NCBI RefSeq assembly: GCF_900492205.1
Contig: NZ_UEYQ01000004.1
Span: 1-64,000 of the forward strand
DNA from: Ciceribacter sp. T2.26MG-112.2
GTDB taxonomy: Bacteria; Pseudomonadota; Alphaproteobacteria; Rhizobiales; Rhizobiaceae
Length of the DNA: 64,000 bases
Direction: 5' to 3'
Position 1 is the first letter of the stretch; every line of letters begins with the position of its first letter. Shown one piece after another: positions 41,679-50,441 of the stretch. The notes under the pieces were generated by a model, which worked only from the letters and a program-made list of their open reading frames with translations, was not told the origin of the DNA and did not search any database. The position numbers and the translations under genes are program-made.

Positions 41679-42410
41679 TCAGGAGACGAAGTAGCCGGTG
41701 ATCTGATAGCCGACCAGCAGCCAGCCGGCGGTCATCATCAGCACGTTGGCGGTGTAGGCATGGCGCATGAAGCCGGAGGTCTTGCGCCAGTAGCTCATGG
41801 CGATCAGGATGATGGCGAGCGCGATGAACTGGCCGATCTCGACGCCGACATTGAAGGCGAGCAGGTTGGGGATGAGGCCATCGGCGGCTATCTCATATTC
41901 CATGATCTTGGTCGCGAGACCGAGGCCATGGAAAAAGCCGAAGATCAGCGTGGCGACCTTGGTGTTCGGCTGGAAACCCAGCCATCGCTGGAAGGCGCCT
42001 AGATTGTCCAGCGCCTTGTAGACGACCGAGAGCCCGATGATGGCGTCGATCAGATAGGCGCTGACATTCCAGCCGAAATAGACCCCGAGCAGCATCGTCG
42101 TCGAATGACCGACGGCAAAGAGGCTCACATAGATGGCGATGTGCTTCAGCCGGTAGAGGAAGAAGATCACGCCGAACAGGAACAGCAGATGGTCGTAGCC
42201 GGTGACCATGTGCTTGGCGCCCAGATAGACGAAGGGGAACAAATGAACCCCGGTGATCTCCTGGATGTAGCCCTTGTCGCCTTCGGCGACGGCATGGGCC
42301 GCGGCCGTGCTCACAAGCAACAGCAGCGACAGGACGACAAGTGTCAGATAGGCGAGCGTGCGGCGGGCTGACTGCCCGTGCGACACGCCTCCGCGAAGAA
42401 GTGTATTCAT
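41679..42410 (-). CDS. HupE/UreJ-family membrane protein
   Basis: 243 residues with a signal-like first helix and about six further membrane segments. GYDHLLFLFGVIFFLY, VGHSTTMLLGVYF and FGFFHGLGLATKI carry the conserved His residues of the HupE/UreJ_2 family, thought to move Ni or Co ions or to serve metal-linked membrane functions. No hydrogenase or urease genes are nearby. Middle gene of a three-gene minus-strand operon. Confidence 0.82.
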   Translation of the reverse strand: MNTLLRGGVSHGQSARRTLAYLTLVVLSLLLLVSTAAAHAVAEGDKGYIQEITGVHLFPFVYLGAKHMVTGYDHLLFLFGVIFFLYRLKHIAIYVSLFAVGHSTTMLLGVYFGWNVSAYLIDAIIGLSVVYKALDNLGAFQRWLGFQPNTKVATLIFGFFHGLGLATKIMEYEIAADGLIPNLLAFNVGVEIGQFIALAIILIAMSYWRKTSGFMRHAYTANVLMMTAGWLLVGYQITGYFVS

Positions 42411-42457
42411 GAAAATGTCCGTGAACGAGTTGAACCGGCCGCAGAATGCGGCGTGGG

Positions 42458-42841
42458 TCAGACGAGGTTCATGGAGCGTGGAGGCCGGTGGATGCCGTAA
42501 GGAGGCCCGCCGTCAGGATGCAAATCGACGATGCGATAACTGGCTCGCAAGCCGGTGCGCAGCACGTCATCCAAGGCAGCCACCAGGCCCACCTTTTCGT
42601 GGGTGTGATCGGCGTGATGGTGATCGACCGCATCGGAAGCGCCCATGGAGAGGTCCAGATCATCGTCGTGCGAATGGCTGCCGTTGTCGTGGGCATGCGC
42701 GTCATTCGCGATTGCAAACCCTTGAGAATGCAGGCTGAGGGAGTGGCTCCCTGCGGGAACGAAGGCAAAGACGAGCGTGGCAACGATAGCCAGCACGGTC
42801 GTCATCACGGCCCCGAATCGTCTCCTGTCGCGAAGAAGCAT
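42458..42841 (-). CDS. small exported histidine-rich protein
   Basis: 127 residues. The N-terminal helix FGAVMTTVLAIVATLVFAFVPAG looks like a signal or anchor; the mature part contains HAHDNGSHSHDDD and DHHHADHTHEK, about a dozen His residues that could bind Ni, Co, Zn or Cu. Divergent from the metal-sensing repressor gene, whose operator lies between them. Not recognised as a named family; a periplasmic metal buffer or sensor is an inference. Confidence 0.65.
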   Translation of the reverse strand: MLLRDRRRFGAVMTTVLAIVATLVFAFVPAGSHSLSLHSQGFAIANDAHAHDNGSHSHDDDLDLSMGASDAVDHHHADHTHEKVGLVAALDDVLRTGLRASYRIVDLHPDGGPPYGIHRPPRSMNLV

Positions 42842-42892
42842 GGACAAGCAGATAGACGTGATTGGCCAGGAAAACAAGAAAGCGCGTTGAAA

Positions 42893-42911
42893 TATCCCCT
42901 CCAGGGGGATA
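42893..42911 (+). promoter_or_regulatory. putative CsoR/RcnR-family operator
   Basis: TATCCCC-TCCAG-GGGGATA, a perfect inverted repeat 12 bases before the repressor ATG. A G/C tract flanked by AT ends is the known operator style of CsoR, FrmR and RcnR repressors. It lies between the repressor and the divergent His-rich gene, so it could govern both. Confidence 0.7.
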
Positions 42912-42923
42912 GGAAGAAGAACC

Positions 42924-43199
42924 ATGACAGAGCATCGACATGAATCCCATCCCGACATCGTCAAACGGCTGAAGCGGGCCGAGGGTCATCTGAAGAGCGT
43001 GATCGCGATGATCGATGCCGGCAAGCCGTGCCTCGACATCGCCCAGCAGCTTCATGCGGTGGAGAAGGCGGTCGAAAACGCCAAACGCTCGCTGATCCAG
43101 GATCATCTCGACCACTGCCTCGACGAAACGGTCGGCGCGCTCGACCGCGAGCAGCGCAAGTCGATCGATGAGTTCAAGGCGATCACCAAATATCTCTGA
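42924..43199 (+). CDS. CsoR/RcnR/FrmR-family metal-sensing repressor
   Basis: 91-residue all-helical repressor. VKRLKRAEGHLKSVIAMIDAGKPCLDIAQQL is the family signature. The effector positions are Cys36, His61, His64 and Cys65: the Cys-His-Cys set matches copper-sensing CsoR, while His64 and the His-rich N-terminus (MTEHRHESH) recall Ni/Co sensors, so the metal cannot be settled by eye. Starts 12 bases after a perfect inverted repeat and precedes an MFS exporter gene by 10 bases. Confidence 0.85.
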   Translation: MTEHRHESHPDIVKRLKRAEGHLKSVIAMIDAGKPCLDIAQQLHAVEKAVENAKRSLIQDHLDHCLDETVGALDREQRKSIDEFKAITKYL

Positions 43200-43209
43200 G
43201 GGAGCCGCC

Positions 43210-44529
43210 ATGCTGGACGTTCTAGCCAATCGAACCTACCGGCATCTGTTCCTGGCGCAGGTGATCGCGCTCGTTGGAACGGGGCTCGCGACCGTGGCGC
43301 TCGGATTGCTGGCCTATGACCTTGCCGGAGACCGGGCCGGCGCGGTCTTGGGAACGGCGCTCGCCATCAAGATGATCGCCTATGTAGCGGTCGCACCGAT
43401 TGCCGGGGCTTTCGCAGAAGTCCTGCCGCGCCGCGCCATGCTGGTCAGCCTCGATCTGGTGCGGGCAGCCGTGGCGCTGTGCCTGCCCTTCGTGACCGAG
43501 ATCTGGCAGGTCTATGTGCTGATCTTCGTGCTTCAGTCGGCCTCCGCCGCCTTCACGCCGGCCTTCCAGGCAACCATTCCCGATGTCCTGCCCGACGAGA
43601 GGGATTACACCCGTGCCCTGTCGCTTTCGAGGCTCGCCTACGATCTCGAAAGCCTCGTCAGCCCGATGCTGGCGGCAGCGCTACTGACGGTCATATCCTT
43701 TCATTCGCTCTTTGCCGGCACTGTCGTGGGTTTTCTGGCGTCTGCGGCCCTGGTGGTGTCCGTGGTCTTGCCGCGCCATCCTGCGAAGGAGCGCCGGAGC
43801 ATCTATGAGCGGACCACCCGCGGCCTTCGCCTCTATCTGGCGACCCCGCGACTGCGCGGCCTTCTGGCGCTCTGCCTCACCGTTTCCGCAGCGGGCGCCA
43901 TGGTCATCGTCAACACCGTCGTCTTCGTCCAGGCGAATCTCGGGCTGTCGCAATCGGATACGGCGCTGGCGCTCGCCGCCTTTGGATGCGGCTCGATGGT
44001 CGCGGCACTATCGCTGCCAAGACTACTCGACAGCGTTGCAGACCGTCCGGTGATGCTCTCCGGAGCCGCTATCCTGATCGCCGGGCTGCTCACGACGGCA
44101 TTCGTCAGCAATTACGCGACGCTACTAGGGGTATGGCTACTGATCGGGCTCGGTTATTCGATCGTGCAGACACCGTCCGGCCGGTTGTTGCGCCGGTCCG
44201 CCCATGCCGAGGATCGCCCGGCCTTGTTCGCCGCCCATTTCGCCTTGTCCCATGCGGCTTGGCTGATAACCTATCCACTCGCCGGATGGCTCGGCGCAAC
44301 CATTGGCCTCTCGTGGACGGCGATGGTCCTTGGCATCTTGGCCGGCCTTGGTTTTATCGCCGCAGTCCGGGTCTGGCGGCCCTCTGACGAGGCGGACATC
44401 GAACACAGCCATGGCGATCTGGCAGAGAACGATCCCCATTTGATGGAGGGTCATCATCGAAATGGGCATCGACACAGCCACGCCTTCATGATCGACCGGC
44501 TGCATCCGGACTGGCCGCGTGAACACTGA
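43210..44529 (+). CDS. MFS exporter with histidine-rich C-terminus
   Basis: 439 residues from ATG 43210 (MLDVLANRTYRHLFLAQ), about 12 membrane helices. The C-terminal tail DIEHSHGDLAENDPHLMEGHH and HRHSH is rich in His and acids, as in NreB-type nickel resistance proteins. Coupled to the repressor upstream and overlapped by the YqaA-like gene. Export of Ni or Co out of the cytoplasm is the likely role; the metal is inferred. Confidence 0.8.
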   Translation: MLDVLANRTYRHLFLAQVIALVGTGLATVALGLLAYDLAGDRAGAVLGTALAIKMIAYVAVAPIAGAFAEVLPRRAMLVSLDLVRAAVALCLPFVTEIWQVYVLIFVLQSASAAFTPAFQATIPDVLPDERDYTRALSLSRLAYDLESLVSPMLAAALLTVISFHSLFAGTVVGFLASAALVVSVVLPRHPAKERRSIYERTTRGLRLYLATPRLRGLLALCLTVSAAGAMVIVNTVVFVQANLGLSQSDTALALAAFGCGSMVAALSLPRLLDSVADRPVMLSGAAILIAGLLTTAFVSNYATLLGVWLLIGLGYSIVQTPSGRLLRRSAHAEDRPALFAAHFALSHAAWLITYPLAGWLGATIGLSWTAMVLGILAGLGFIAAVRVWRPSDEADIEHSHGDLAENDPHLMEGHHRNGHRHSHAFMIDRLHPDWPREH

Positions 44530-44959
44530 CCTTGCTGCCTATACCGGCCTGTTCGGCGCTGCGTTTCTCGCGGCCACGATTCTGCCGGCACAGTCGGAGG
44601 CGGTGCTTGCCATGATGATCGTCGCGGATCGGTACCCCCTTGTAACACTGCTTGGCGTTGCGAGCCTCGGCAATGTGCTGGGTTCGGTCGTCAACTGGAT
44701 ACTGGGGCGCGGAATCGAGCACTACCGCGAAAGTCGATGGTTCCCGGTCTCGCCGGAAAAACTCGACAAGGCTGAGGGTTGGTACCGGCGTTATGGAAAG
44801 TGGTCTTTGCTGGCAAGCTGGGTTCCGATCATCGGCGATCCGCTGACCGTTGTCGCGGGTGTGCTGCGGGTCCCGTTGCCGGCATTTGTCACGCTCGTTA
44901 CCCTCGCCAAGGTCGGCCGCTATCTTGTTCTGGCCTGGGTAACGCTTGAGGTCACCTGA
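44519..44959 (+). CDS. YqaA/VTT-domain small membrane protein
   Basis: 146 residues beginning at GTG 44519, 11 bases inside the MFS gene. GASLGNVLGSVVNWILGRG-like segment and YRRYGKWSLLASWVPIIGDPLTVVAGVLRVPL match the YqaA subgroup of DedA/VTT proteins, small membrane proteins of unsettled function. YqaA genes often accompany metal-efflux genes, and this one sits between an MFS and a NicO exporter. Confidence 0.75.
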   Translation: MNTDLAAYTGLFGAAFLAATILPAQSEAVLAMMIVADRYPLVTLLGVASLGNVLGSVVNWILGRGIEHYRESRWFPVSPEKLDKAEGWYRRYGKWSLLASWVPIIGDPLTVVAGVLRVPLPAFVTLVTLAKVGRYLVLAWVTLEVT

Positions 44960-44960
44960 C

Positions 44961-45679
44961 ATGCTGGCCTGGATCATCGAGTTCCAGAAAGAGACTTATC
45001 TCACCTTCGGAGAGCATGTGCGCACATTGGCGGGTGGTGGCGGGGCTACTGCATTCCTTGCCTTCCTGCCCTGGGGCTGGTGCTGGGTGCTGTCCATGCC
45101 CTGATGCCGGGCCACAGCAAGCTTCTGCTTGCGACGTATGTGGCGGGTTCGTCGGGTGGGATGCGGAATGCGCTACTGACCGCGTTCGTGCTCGCCGCAA
45201 CGCATATTTCCATCTCGGTGCTGATCGTTCTTCTGTCGCTCCCGGTCATCGATTACATGTTTGGCGGCTCTGGGCCTGGATCTTCGCCTCTGCTCGAGCA
45301 CCTGAGCCGTGGCCTCATCGGTCTGATCGGCTTCTGGATGATCTGGCGGGGCATGAGTGCCGCGCGCCACGGGCATGCGCGCCGAAAGGGAGCCAGCTTC
45401 GGCTTTGTGGCGGGTCTCATTCCCTGTCCGCTGACCCTGTTCGTCATGACCTATGCGACTGCTCGCGGGGTGCCTGCACTGGGCCTTGTGTTTGCCGTGC
45501 TGATGCTCGCCGGTGTTGCCGCAACACTGTCTGCTGTGGCGATAGCCGCCACCGCCTTCAGGGCCGCTTTTGACAAGGCATTCAATGAGAAAGAAAATTG
45601 CCTGGGCCGCATTTCAAAAGTGCTGGAGATATCAGCCGGCCTGGTCATGGTCGGAGTTGCGCCAAATTCGATCGCCTGA
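44961..45679 (+). pseudogene. nickel/cobalt exporter of the NicO/RcnA family, frameshifted
   Basis: The first frame starts MLAWIIEFQKETYLTFGEH, the RcnA-like N-terminus, and runs to FLAFLP before reading WGWCW...TGA. The family sequence resumes in another frame as LGLVLGAVHALMPGHSKLLL and goes on to the natural end (TGA 45677). One missing base near 45070 (CTGCCCTGGGG for CTGCCCCTGGGG) explains both. HALMPGHSK and AATHISISVLIV are the NicO metal motifs. Restored length is about 240 residues. It may be a real inactivating mutation or a base-calling error. Confidence 0.75.
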
Positions 45680-45695
45680 CCCGATCTCAGCCGCG

Positions 45696-47081
45696 TCATC
45701 CTTCCCGAGCAGGCACGCCTCGTAGCGTGACTGTCGCCCGCAGGCCGCCCTCGGCCCGGTTCGTTAACTCCACCGTTCCGCCATGCGCGTGCAGTATGGC
45801 TCTCGCAATGGGGAGACCCAACCCGACACCCCCGGTCTCACGAGAGCGGGATTGTTCAAGCCGTGTAAACGGCTCGAAGACGCGGGAGAGATCCGCATCG
45901 GGTATGCCCGGTCCTTTATCGTCGATGGAAATGACGACATCGCTGCCCACTCGACTGAGACCAATGACCGCTCCGCCCCCGTAACGCTGGGCATTGTCTA
46001 TCAGGTTGCGCAAGGCGCGCCGCATGGGCGTCCGCCGGAGCGGCAAGGTGACGGGTTCCATCGTGCCGGTTACCACCTGCGGACCGGTTTCGCTCAGTTC
46101 GGAGGCCAGATCCAGGAGCAGTCGCGAAATGTCCGTCGGTTCCATCGGCTGGTCAGGCGAGACGCCACGGGCATAGGCCAGCGTCGCCTCGACCATGTCC
46201 TGCATTTCATCCAGCGTCGCTGCCATGCGCTCTCGCGTCTCGTCATCATCGACCATCTCCGCCCGCAGGCGCAGCGCCGTGATGGGCGACCTAAGATCGT
46301 GACCGAGCGCCGCCAGCATTCGCGTCCGGTCGGCAACCATGCCGGATATGCGTGCCTGCATCCGCTCCATCGCGTCGGACAGTGCGCGCACCTCGTCGGG
46401 CCCGCCGCGCGGCATGGAAAATGCCGGACCGTCGATCCCCATCTCTTCCGCCGCCTGAACAAGGTGTCGCAGCGGGCCGGTGATCCGGCGCAGTCCAAGC
46501 CAGAGCGCTGCCATGATCAGCGCCAACGAAAGCAGAATAGTGCCCAGGATAGCCGGAGGGAGCTGGAAATCCCGGCGGTCGTTGCGGGAGCGGACATTGA
46601 GCCAGGTCCCGTCCTTCAAGAGCACGGACAGGCGAAGTTCGGTTGGAGCCACGCCTGCGGCCAGCAGCCGGTCACGCAACCAGGCAAGCGCGGCAGGAGG
46701 CGTCATGGGACGGCCGTCGCGCGGGGAGATCCCGACTTCTTCGGCACGAATCTCGCGCGGGCTTCCCAGCACATCTGTCACCCTGGATCGGACCGCCGGT
46801 AGCTCAGTTTCCTTCAAACTGATCGCGCTCTCGCCCACCTCGAATTGCGCTTGATGCGAGCGGGCCGCGGCAAGGATGCCCGGACGATTGTCCGGTTCGG
46901 CGGCTTCCAGTGCGAGAACGACCGCCGCCGCCCGCTCGGCGGTTTCGACTCTGAGGCTGGCTTGCAAGGCGGTCCCGCGTTCACCCGTGAAAAGCCAGAG
47001 ACTGATGAACTGGGCTGCCAGGAAGGCGACCAGGATCAACAGTGCCAACTGCCCGGTCAGGCTGCGAGGGGCAAGCCGCAT
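45696..47081 (-). CDS. sensor histidine kinase of an OmpR-type pair
   Basis: 461 residues. Membrane helix 1 about 12-32, a periplasmic sensor region of about 140 residues, helix 2 about 176-197, a HAMP domain, then the dimerisation His at 261 in GHDLRSPITALRLRAEM and ATPase boxes N (LRNLIDNAQRYG), G1 (DDKGPGIPD), F and G2 (GVGLGLPIA). Start overlaps the regulator stop (TGATG). Genes around it suggest metal or envelope stress as the signal; that is inference. Confidence 0.92.
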   Translation of the reverse strand: MRLAPRSLTGQLALLILVAFLAAQFISLWLFTGERGTALQASLRVETAERAAAVVLALEAAEPDNRPGILAAARSHQAQFEVGESAISLKETELPAVRSRVTDVLGSPREIRAEEVGISPRDGRPMTPPAALAWLRDRLLAAGVAPTELRLSVLLKDGTWLNVRSRNDRRDFQLPPAILGTILLSLALIMAALWLGLRRITGPLRHLVQAAEEMGIDGPAFSMPRGGPDEVRALSDAMERMQARISGMVADRTRMLAALGHDLRSPITALRLRAEMVDDDETRERMAATLDEMQDMVEATLAYARGVSPDQPMEPTDISRLLLDLASELSETGPQVVTGTMEPVTLPLRRTPMRRALRNLIDNAQRYGGGAVIGLSRVGSDVVISIDDKGPGIPDADLSRVFEPFTRLEQSRSRETGGVGLGLPIARAILHAHGGTVELTNRAEGGLRATVTLRGVPAREG

Positions 47082-47806
47082 CAGCTCACCTCTCGGACGT
47101 CGGTGGCAAGGCTGTAGCCACCCGCCCGGATCGTGGCGATGATCCTGGGGCTTGCCGCGTCATCTTCGATCTTGCGGCGCAGGCGGCTGACCTGGTTGTC
47201 GATGGTGCGGTCGAAAACTTCGGCTACCCGGCCGGAAGTCAGGTCCAATAGCTGATCGCGCGACAACACGAAGCGCGGGCGTTCCAGAAAGATGGTCAGC
47301 AACTTGAATTCGGCGCTTGTCAGACTGACTTCACGTCCGTCCCGATGCGTGAGGGCGCGGGTATCGGTGTCGAGCACCCAACCTGCGAAGGCCAGCTTGC
47401 GCCCACCAAGAGTACCGGCCAGGGGCTCGGGCCGGTCCGAACGTCGTAGGATGGCCTTGATCCGCGCCAGGAGTTCGCGCGGATTGAAAGGTTTGACCAG
47501 ATAGTCGTCAGCGCCGATTTCCAGACCGACGATGCGGTCGGTCTCCTCGCCCAGGGCGCTGAGCATCAGGATCGGCGGGCCGCCATTGGCAGAAACGCGC
47601 CGCGCGGCGGAAAGCCCATCCTCGCCCGGCATCATCACATCGAGAACGATCAGATCGAACCGTCCGGCCTTCAGAGCCAGGTCCATTTCCGCCGCATCGC
47701 GGGCAGGCGTTGCGCGCATGCCGTTCTTTTCCAGATAGCGCGTCACGGCATCGCGAATTTCGCGGTGGTCGTCCACGACCAGGATATGGGGCGATAGATC
47801 GGTCAT
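47081..47806 (-). CDS. OmpR-family response regulator
   Basis: 241 residues from ATG 47806 (MTDLSPHILVVDDHREIRD). The receiver domain has Asp56 in LIVLDVMMP and conserved Lys in YLVKPFNPRE. The winged-helix domain follows with LTSAEFKLLTIFLERP and DRTIDNQVSRLRRKIE. It is divergent from the EF-hand gene, with a long inverted repeat between them that it may bind. Confidence 0.92.
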   Translation of the reverse strand: MTDLSPHILVVDDHREIRDAVTRYLEKNGMRATPARDAAEMDLALKAGRFDLIVLDVMMPGEDGLSAARRVSANGGPPILMLSALGEETDRIVGLEIGADDYLVKPFNPRELLARIKAILRRSDRPEPLAGTLGGRKLAFAGWVLDTDTRALTHRDGREVSLTSAEFKLLTIFLERPRFVLSRDQLLDLTSGRVAEVFDRTIDNQVSRLRRKIEDDAASPRIIATIRAGGYSLATDVREVS

Positions 47807-47850
47807 GTCCTTAGATAGCCTGCCGTTGCAGCAAGCGGGAGGAATTTTGC

Positions 47851-47893
47851 GTATCGGTCTGTCGCAATCCATGCCCTTGCGACAGACGGATAC
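47851..47893. promoter_or_regulatory. inverted repeat, likely response-regulator operator
   Basis: GTATCGGTCTGTCGCAA (47851-47867) and TTGCGACAGACGGATAC (47877-47893) form a 17-bp inverted repeat with one mismatch and nine bases between. A third TGCGACA half-site follows at 47921-47927. It occupies the 170-base gap between the regulator gene and the divergent EF-hand gene. Operator role is inferred from position and symmetry. Confidence 0.6.
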
Positions 47894-47979
47894 AATTCAG
47901 GCTCCGTCCCGGCATCCTTCTGCGACAAAACCCCTCCATCCTGGTCTCATTCGAAACACAGACCCGAAGAGGTGAGACC

Positions 47980-48501
47980 ATGAAACGCAAGACGATCCTT
48001 ACTCTTGGCGCGATCGCCGCCGTCGCAGTCATCGGCGGTGCGGCCATTCCGGCCATCGCGGGCGGCGGCCCCTGGGGCATGATGGGAGGCCATGCGCCAG
48101 GCATGATGATGCAGGGCGGCGACGGTACGGGATGGGGGCCGGGCCGGATGGGCCAGCGCGCCGGCCATGGGCCGATGGGCATGAGCGGCTTTGCCGAAAA
48201 TCCGGTCTTCCAGGCTTTCGATGCCGACAAGGACGGCAAGGTCACGGCTGCGGAGGCAGAGGCCGGTGTATCCGCCCTGCTCGCCACCCATGATGCCGAC
48301 AAGAGCGGCGCTCTGTCCGAGGCGGAATTTGCCGCGCTCTTTTCCGAGGTGACCAAAGGCATGGCCGCGCGACCCTTCGCCATGCTCGATGATGATGGCA
48401 ACAAGGAAATCAGCGCCGAGGAAATCACCTTTCCCGTGAAGATGATGGCCCGCATGGGCCGCTTGACAGACATCAATGCCGGAACCTCGACCAAACCGTA
48501 A
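47980..48501 (+). CDS. exported EF-hand protein
   Basis: 173 residues. Signal peptide with cleavage near AIA-GGG (about residue 27), a Gly/Met/His-rich stretch (MMGGHAPGMMMQGG), then two pairs of EF-hand-like loops: DADKDGKVTAAE, DADKSGALSEAE and DDDGNKEISAEE. It could bind Ca2+ in the periplasm, with the Met/His part suited to Cu or Ni. Transcribed away from the two-component genes and followed by a cytochrome b561-like gene. Confidence 0.82.
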   Translation: MKRKTILTLGAIAAVAVIGGAAIPAIAGGGPWGMMGGHAPGMMMQGGDGTGWGPGRMGQRAGHGPMGMSGFAENPVFQAFDADKDGKVTAAEAEAGVSALLATHDADKSGALSEAEFAALFSEVTKGMAARPFAMLDDDGNKEISAEEITFPVKMMARMGRLTDINAGTSTKP

Positions 48502-48515
48502 CCAGACAGGGGATA

Positions 48516-48537
48516 GCGGGTGCCGAAAGGTGCCCGC
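48516..48537 (+). terminator. hairpin between the EF-hand and cytochrome genes
   Basis: GCGGGTGCC, GAAA tetraloop, GGTGCCCGC: nine pairs including two G-U. No U tract follows, so it may only partly terminate or may protect the upstream message. Confidence 0.35.
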
Positions 48538-48561
48538 CCAATCATTCAAAGGGATAGAGCC

Positions 48562-49053
48562 ATGACACATCCCACAGGTTATTCCGGAGCGCAGATCGCG
48601 CTCCACTGGATCGTCGCCCTCCTGGTCGCCGGTCAATATATCTTCAAGGACTCCATCGCCTCCGCCTGGGATGCGATCCGGCAGGGCACGGACTATGCCT
48701 TCGACCCACTGATCCTGGCCCATGTCGCGGGCGGCGGGCTGATCCTCGTCTTCATCCTGTGGCGTCTGGCTCTGCGTCTGGGACATGGCGCGCCACCACC
48801 GCCCGAGAATAAACCCGCGCCGCTCAAGGTGCTGAGCCATGCCGCCCACTGGGCCCTCTATGCGGTGTTGGCGATCATGTCCGTCTCGGGCGCATTGGCG
48901 TGGCTCGCCGATTTCACCGTTGCCGCACAGGTCCACAACGTCTTCAAGGTTATCCTTCTGGCGCTGATCGCGCTGCATGTGCTGGCCATTCCGTTCCACC
49001 GGATCGTTCTGAAGAACAACGTCATGGTGCGGATGCTCCGCCCCGCAAAGTAG
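48562..49053 (+). CDS. cytochrome b561-like membrane protein
   Basis: 163 residues from ATG 48562 (MTHPTGYSGAQIALHW). Four membrane helices with His residues in the right places for two haems: IALHWIVALL, LAHVAGGG, LSHAAHWALYAVLAIM and ALIALHVLAIPFH. Such proteins pass electrons from quinol or act as superoxide oxidases (CybB). The small EF-hand neighbour upstream often accompanies them. Confidence 0.82.
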   Translation: MTHPTGYSGAQIALHWIVALLVAGQYIFKDSIASAWDAIRQGTDYAFDPLILAHVAGGGLILVFILWRLALRLGHGAPPPPENKPAPLKVLSHAAHWALYAVLAIMSVSGALAWLADFTVAAQVHNVFKVILLALIALHVLAIPFHRIVLKNNVMVRMLRPAK

Positions 49054-49226
49054 CGGCGACTACCGAGTGGGGCTCTACCGTTAAAGGTCGCCGGCGGGGG
49101 AGCCCGGCGAATGTGCTGGACAAGAACAGTCATGGGTCATCATGCTGGAAGCGTCTCGACGCAGCGGGTTCAATCGGGTTGAGCATCAATCCAAATTTCC
49201 AAGATCGACAGAAAGAGAAGACCGCC

Positions 49227-50441
49227 ATGTCAGCGCCCGAAGAGCAAAGCCTTCCGATTGATCTGAAACTGTCTGAGCCGACAGCTGCTCGTCGGCGCCG
49301 CTGGTTTCGCAAGCGGTATCTGCTGGTCCTGCTGGTCCCGGTGTTCATGTTCTCGGGCGCGGTGCTCGGAATGTACTTTCAGCCGACGGGGTTGCAGAAG
49401 TTCTACGCACTGACGGGCCTTACACCCGGTGGCGGCTCGGATGCACCCATTGCTCTGCCGCCCGAGATCGAGCTGCCGCCGAAGATGGCGGAAACCCTGC
49501 TGCCCACCGATGTGGTGGGGTTGGCGCGCGTGATGCCGCGTGGCGATGTCTCGGTTGTAGCGGCGCCCTACGGCGCCGGGGATGCGCGTGTCGCCGAAAT
49601 TCTCGTATCCGTGGGTGATCGTGTGGAGAAGGGCACCGTGCTGGCGCGGCTCGACAATCACTCCGCTCTGGCAGGCGCGGTTCTGACGGCCGAGGCAAAC
49701 CTTGCCGTTCGCGAAGCAAACCTCATTCAGACCCGTGCCGCGATAGAGGCAAGCCGCAACGAAGCACAAGCCACGCTTGACCAAGCCGTGGCCACTGCGG
49801 CAGAAGCCGCGACGACGCTGGCGCGAACGGCAGAACTCGTTTCGCACGATGTGGGCACACAGGCTACGCTCGATGCCGCCCGCTCGGCGGCAGAGGGCGC
49901 GAAGCTTTCTGTTATACGCGCTGAGGCAACGTTGAAGCGGTATTCGGCGGTGACGCTGGACGAGCAGCCCGACGTGATCGTAGCCAGCCGCAATGTGGAT
50001 GCCGCCCGATCCGACCTGGCCCGTGCGCAGCTTGATCTTGCACGGGCCGAGGTCGTGGCCCCGATTGCAGGCACAATCCTCGACATCCGCGTTACGCCCG
50101 GACAGCGACCTCCCACAGACGGGATCATGGACATGGGCGACACGGACCAGATGATGGCCGAGGTGGAGATCTGGCAGGACCGCATCAGCACTGTCCTGGT
50201 CGGCCAGCCGGTGGAATTGGCCACCCCGGCACTTGGTGTCACGCTGCAAGGCCGGGTGGGCAGCATTGGGCTGACCGTGGGACGGCAGGGACTGATTTCG
50301 GACGATGCAGCGGAAAACAAGGATGCGCGCGTGATCCAGGTCCTGGTGGTGCTGGATGCCGCTTCCTCGGAACTTGCCGCACGCTTCACCAATCTCGAGG
50401 TCATCGCCCGCATTGACACCACTGCACGGGCCAATCCATGA
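49227..50441 (+). CDS. DevB-like periplasmic adaptor of an ABC exporter
   Basis: 404 residues from ATG 49227. One membrane helix (about 29-49, RYLLVLLVPVFMFSGAVLGM), then a biotinyl-lipoyl-like hairpin (SVVAAPYGAGDARVAEILVSVGDRVEKGTVLARLD), a long coiled coil (about 155-250), and a C-terminal beta-barrel. This is the HlyD fold used by tripartite systems. It overlaps the DevC-like permease by four bases. Cyanobacterial DevBCA exports glycolipids through TolC; no tolC gene is in the window. Confidence 0.85.
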   Translation: MSAPEEQSLPIDLKLSEPTAARRRRWFRKRYLLVLLVPVFMFSGAVLGMYFQPTGLQKFYALTGLTPGGGSDAPIALPPEIELPPKMAETLLPTDVVGLARVMPRGDVSVVAAPYGAGDARVAEILVSVGDRVEKGTVLARLDNHSALAGAVLTAEANLAVREANLIQTRAAIEASRNEAQATLDQAVATAAEAATTLARTAELVSHDVGTQATLDAARSAAEGAKLSVIRAEATLKRYSAVTLDEQPDVIVASRNVDAARSDLARAQLDLARAEVVAPIAGTILDIRVTPGQRPPTDGIMDMGDTDQMMAEVEIWQDRISTVLVGQPVELATPALGVTLQGRVGSIGLTVGRQGLISDDAAENKDARVIQVLVVLDAASSELAARFTNLEVIARIDTTARANP

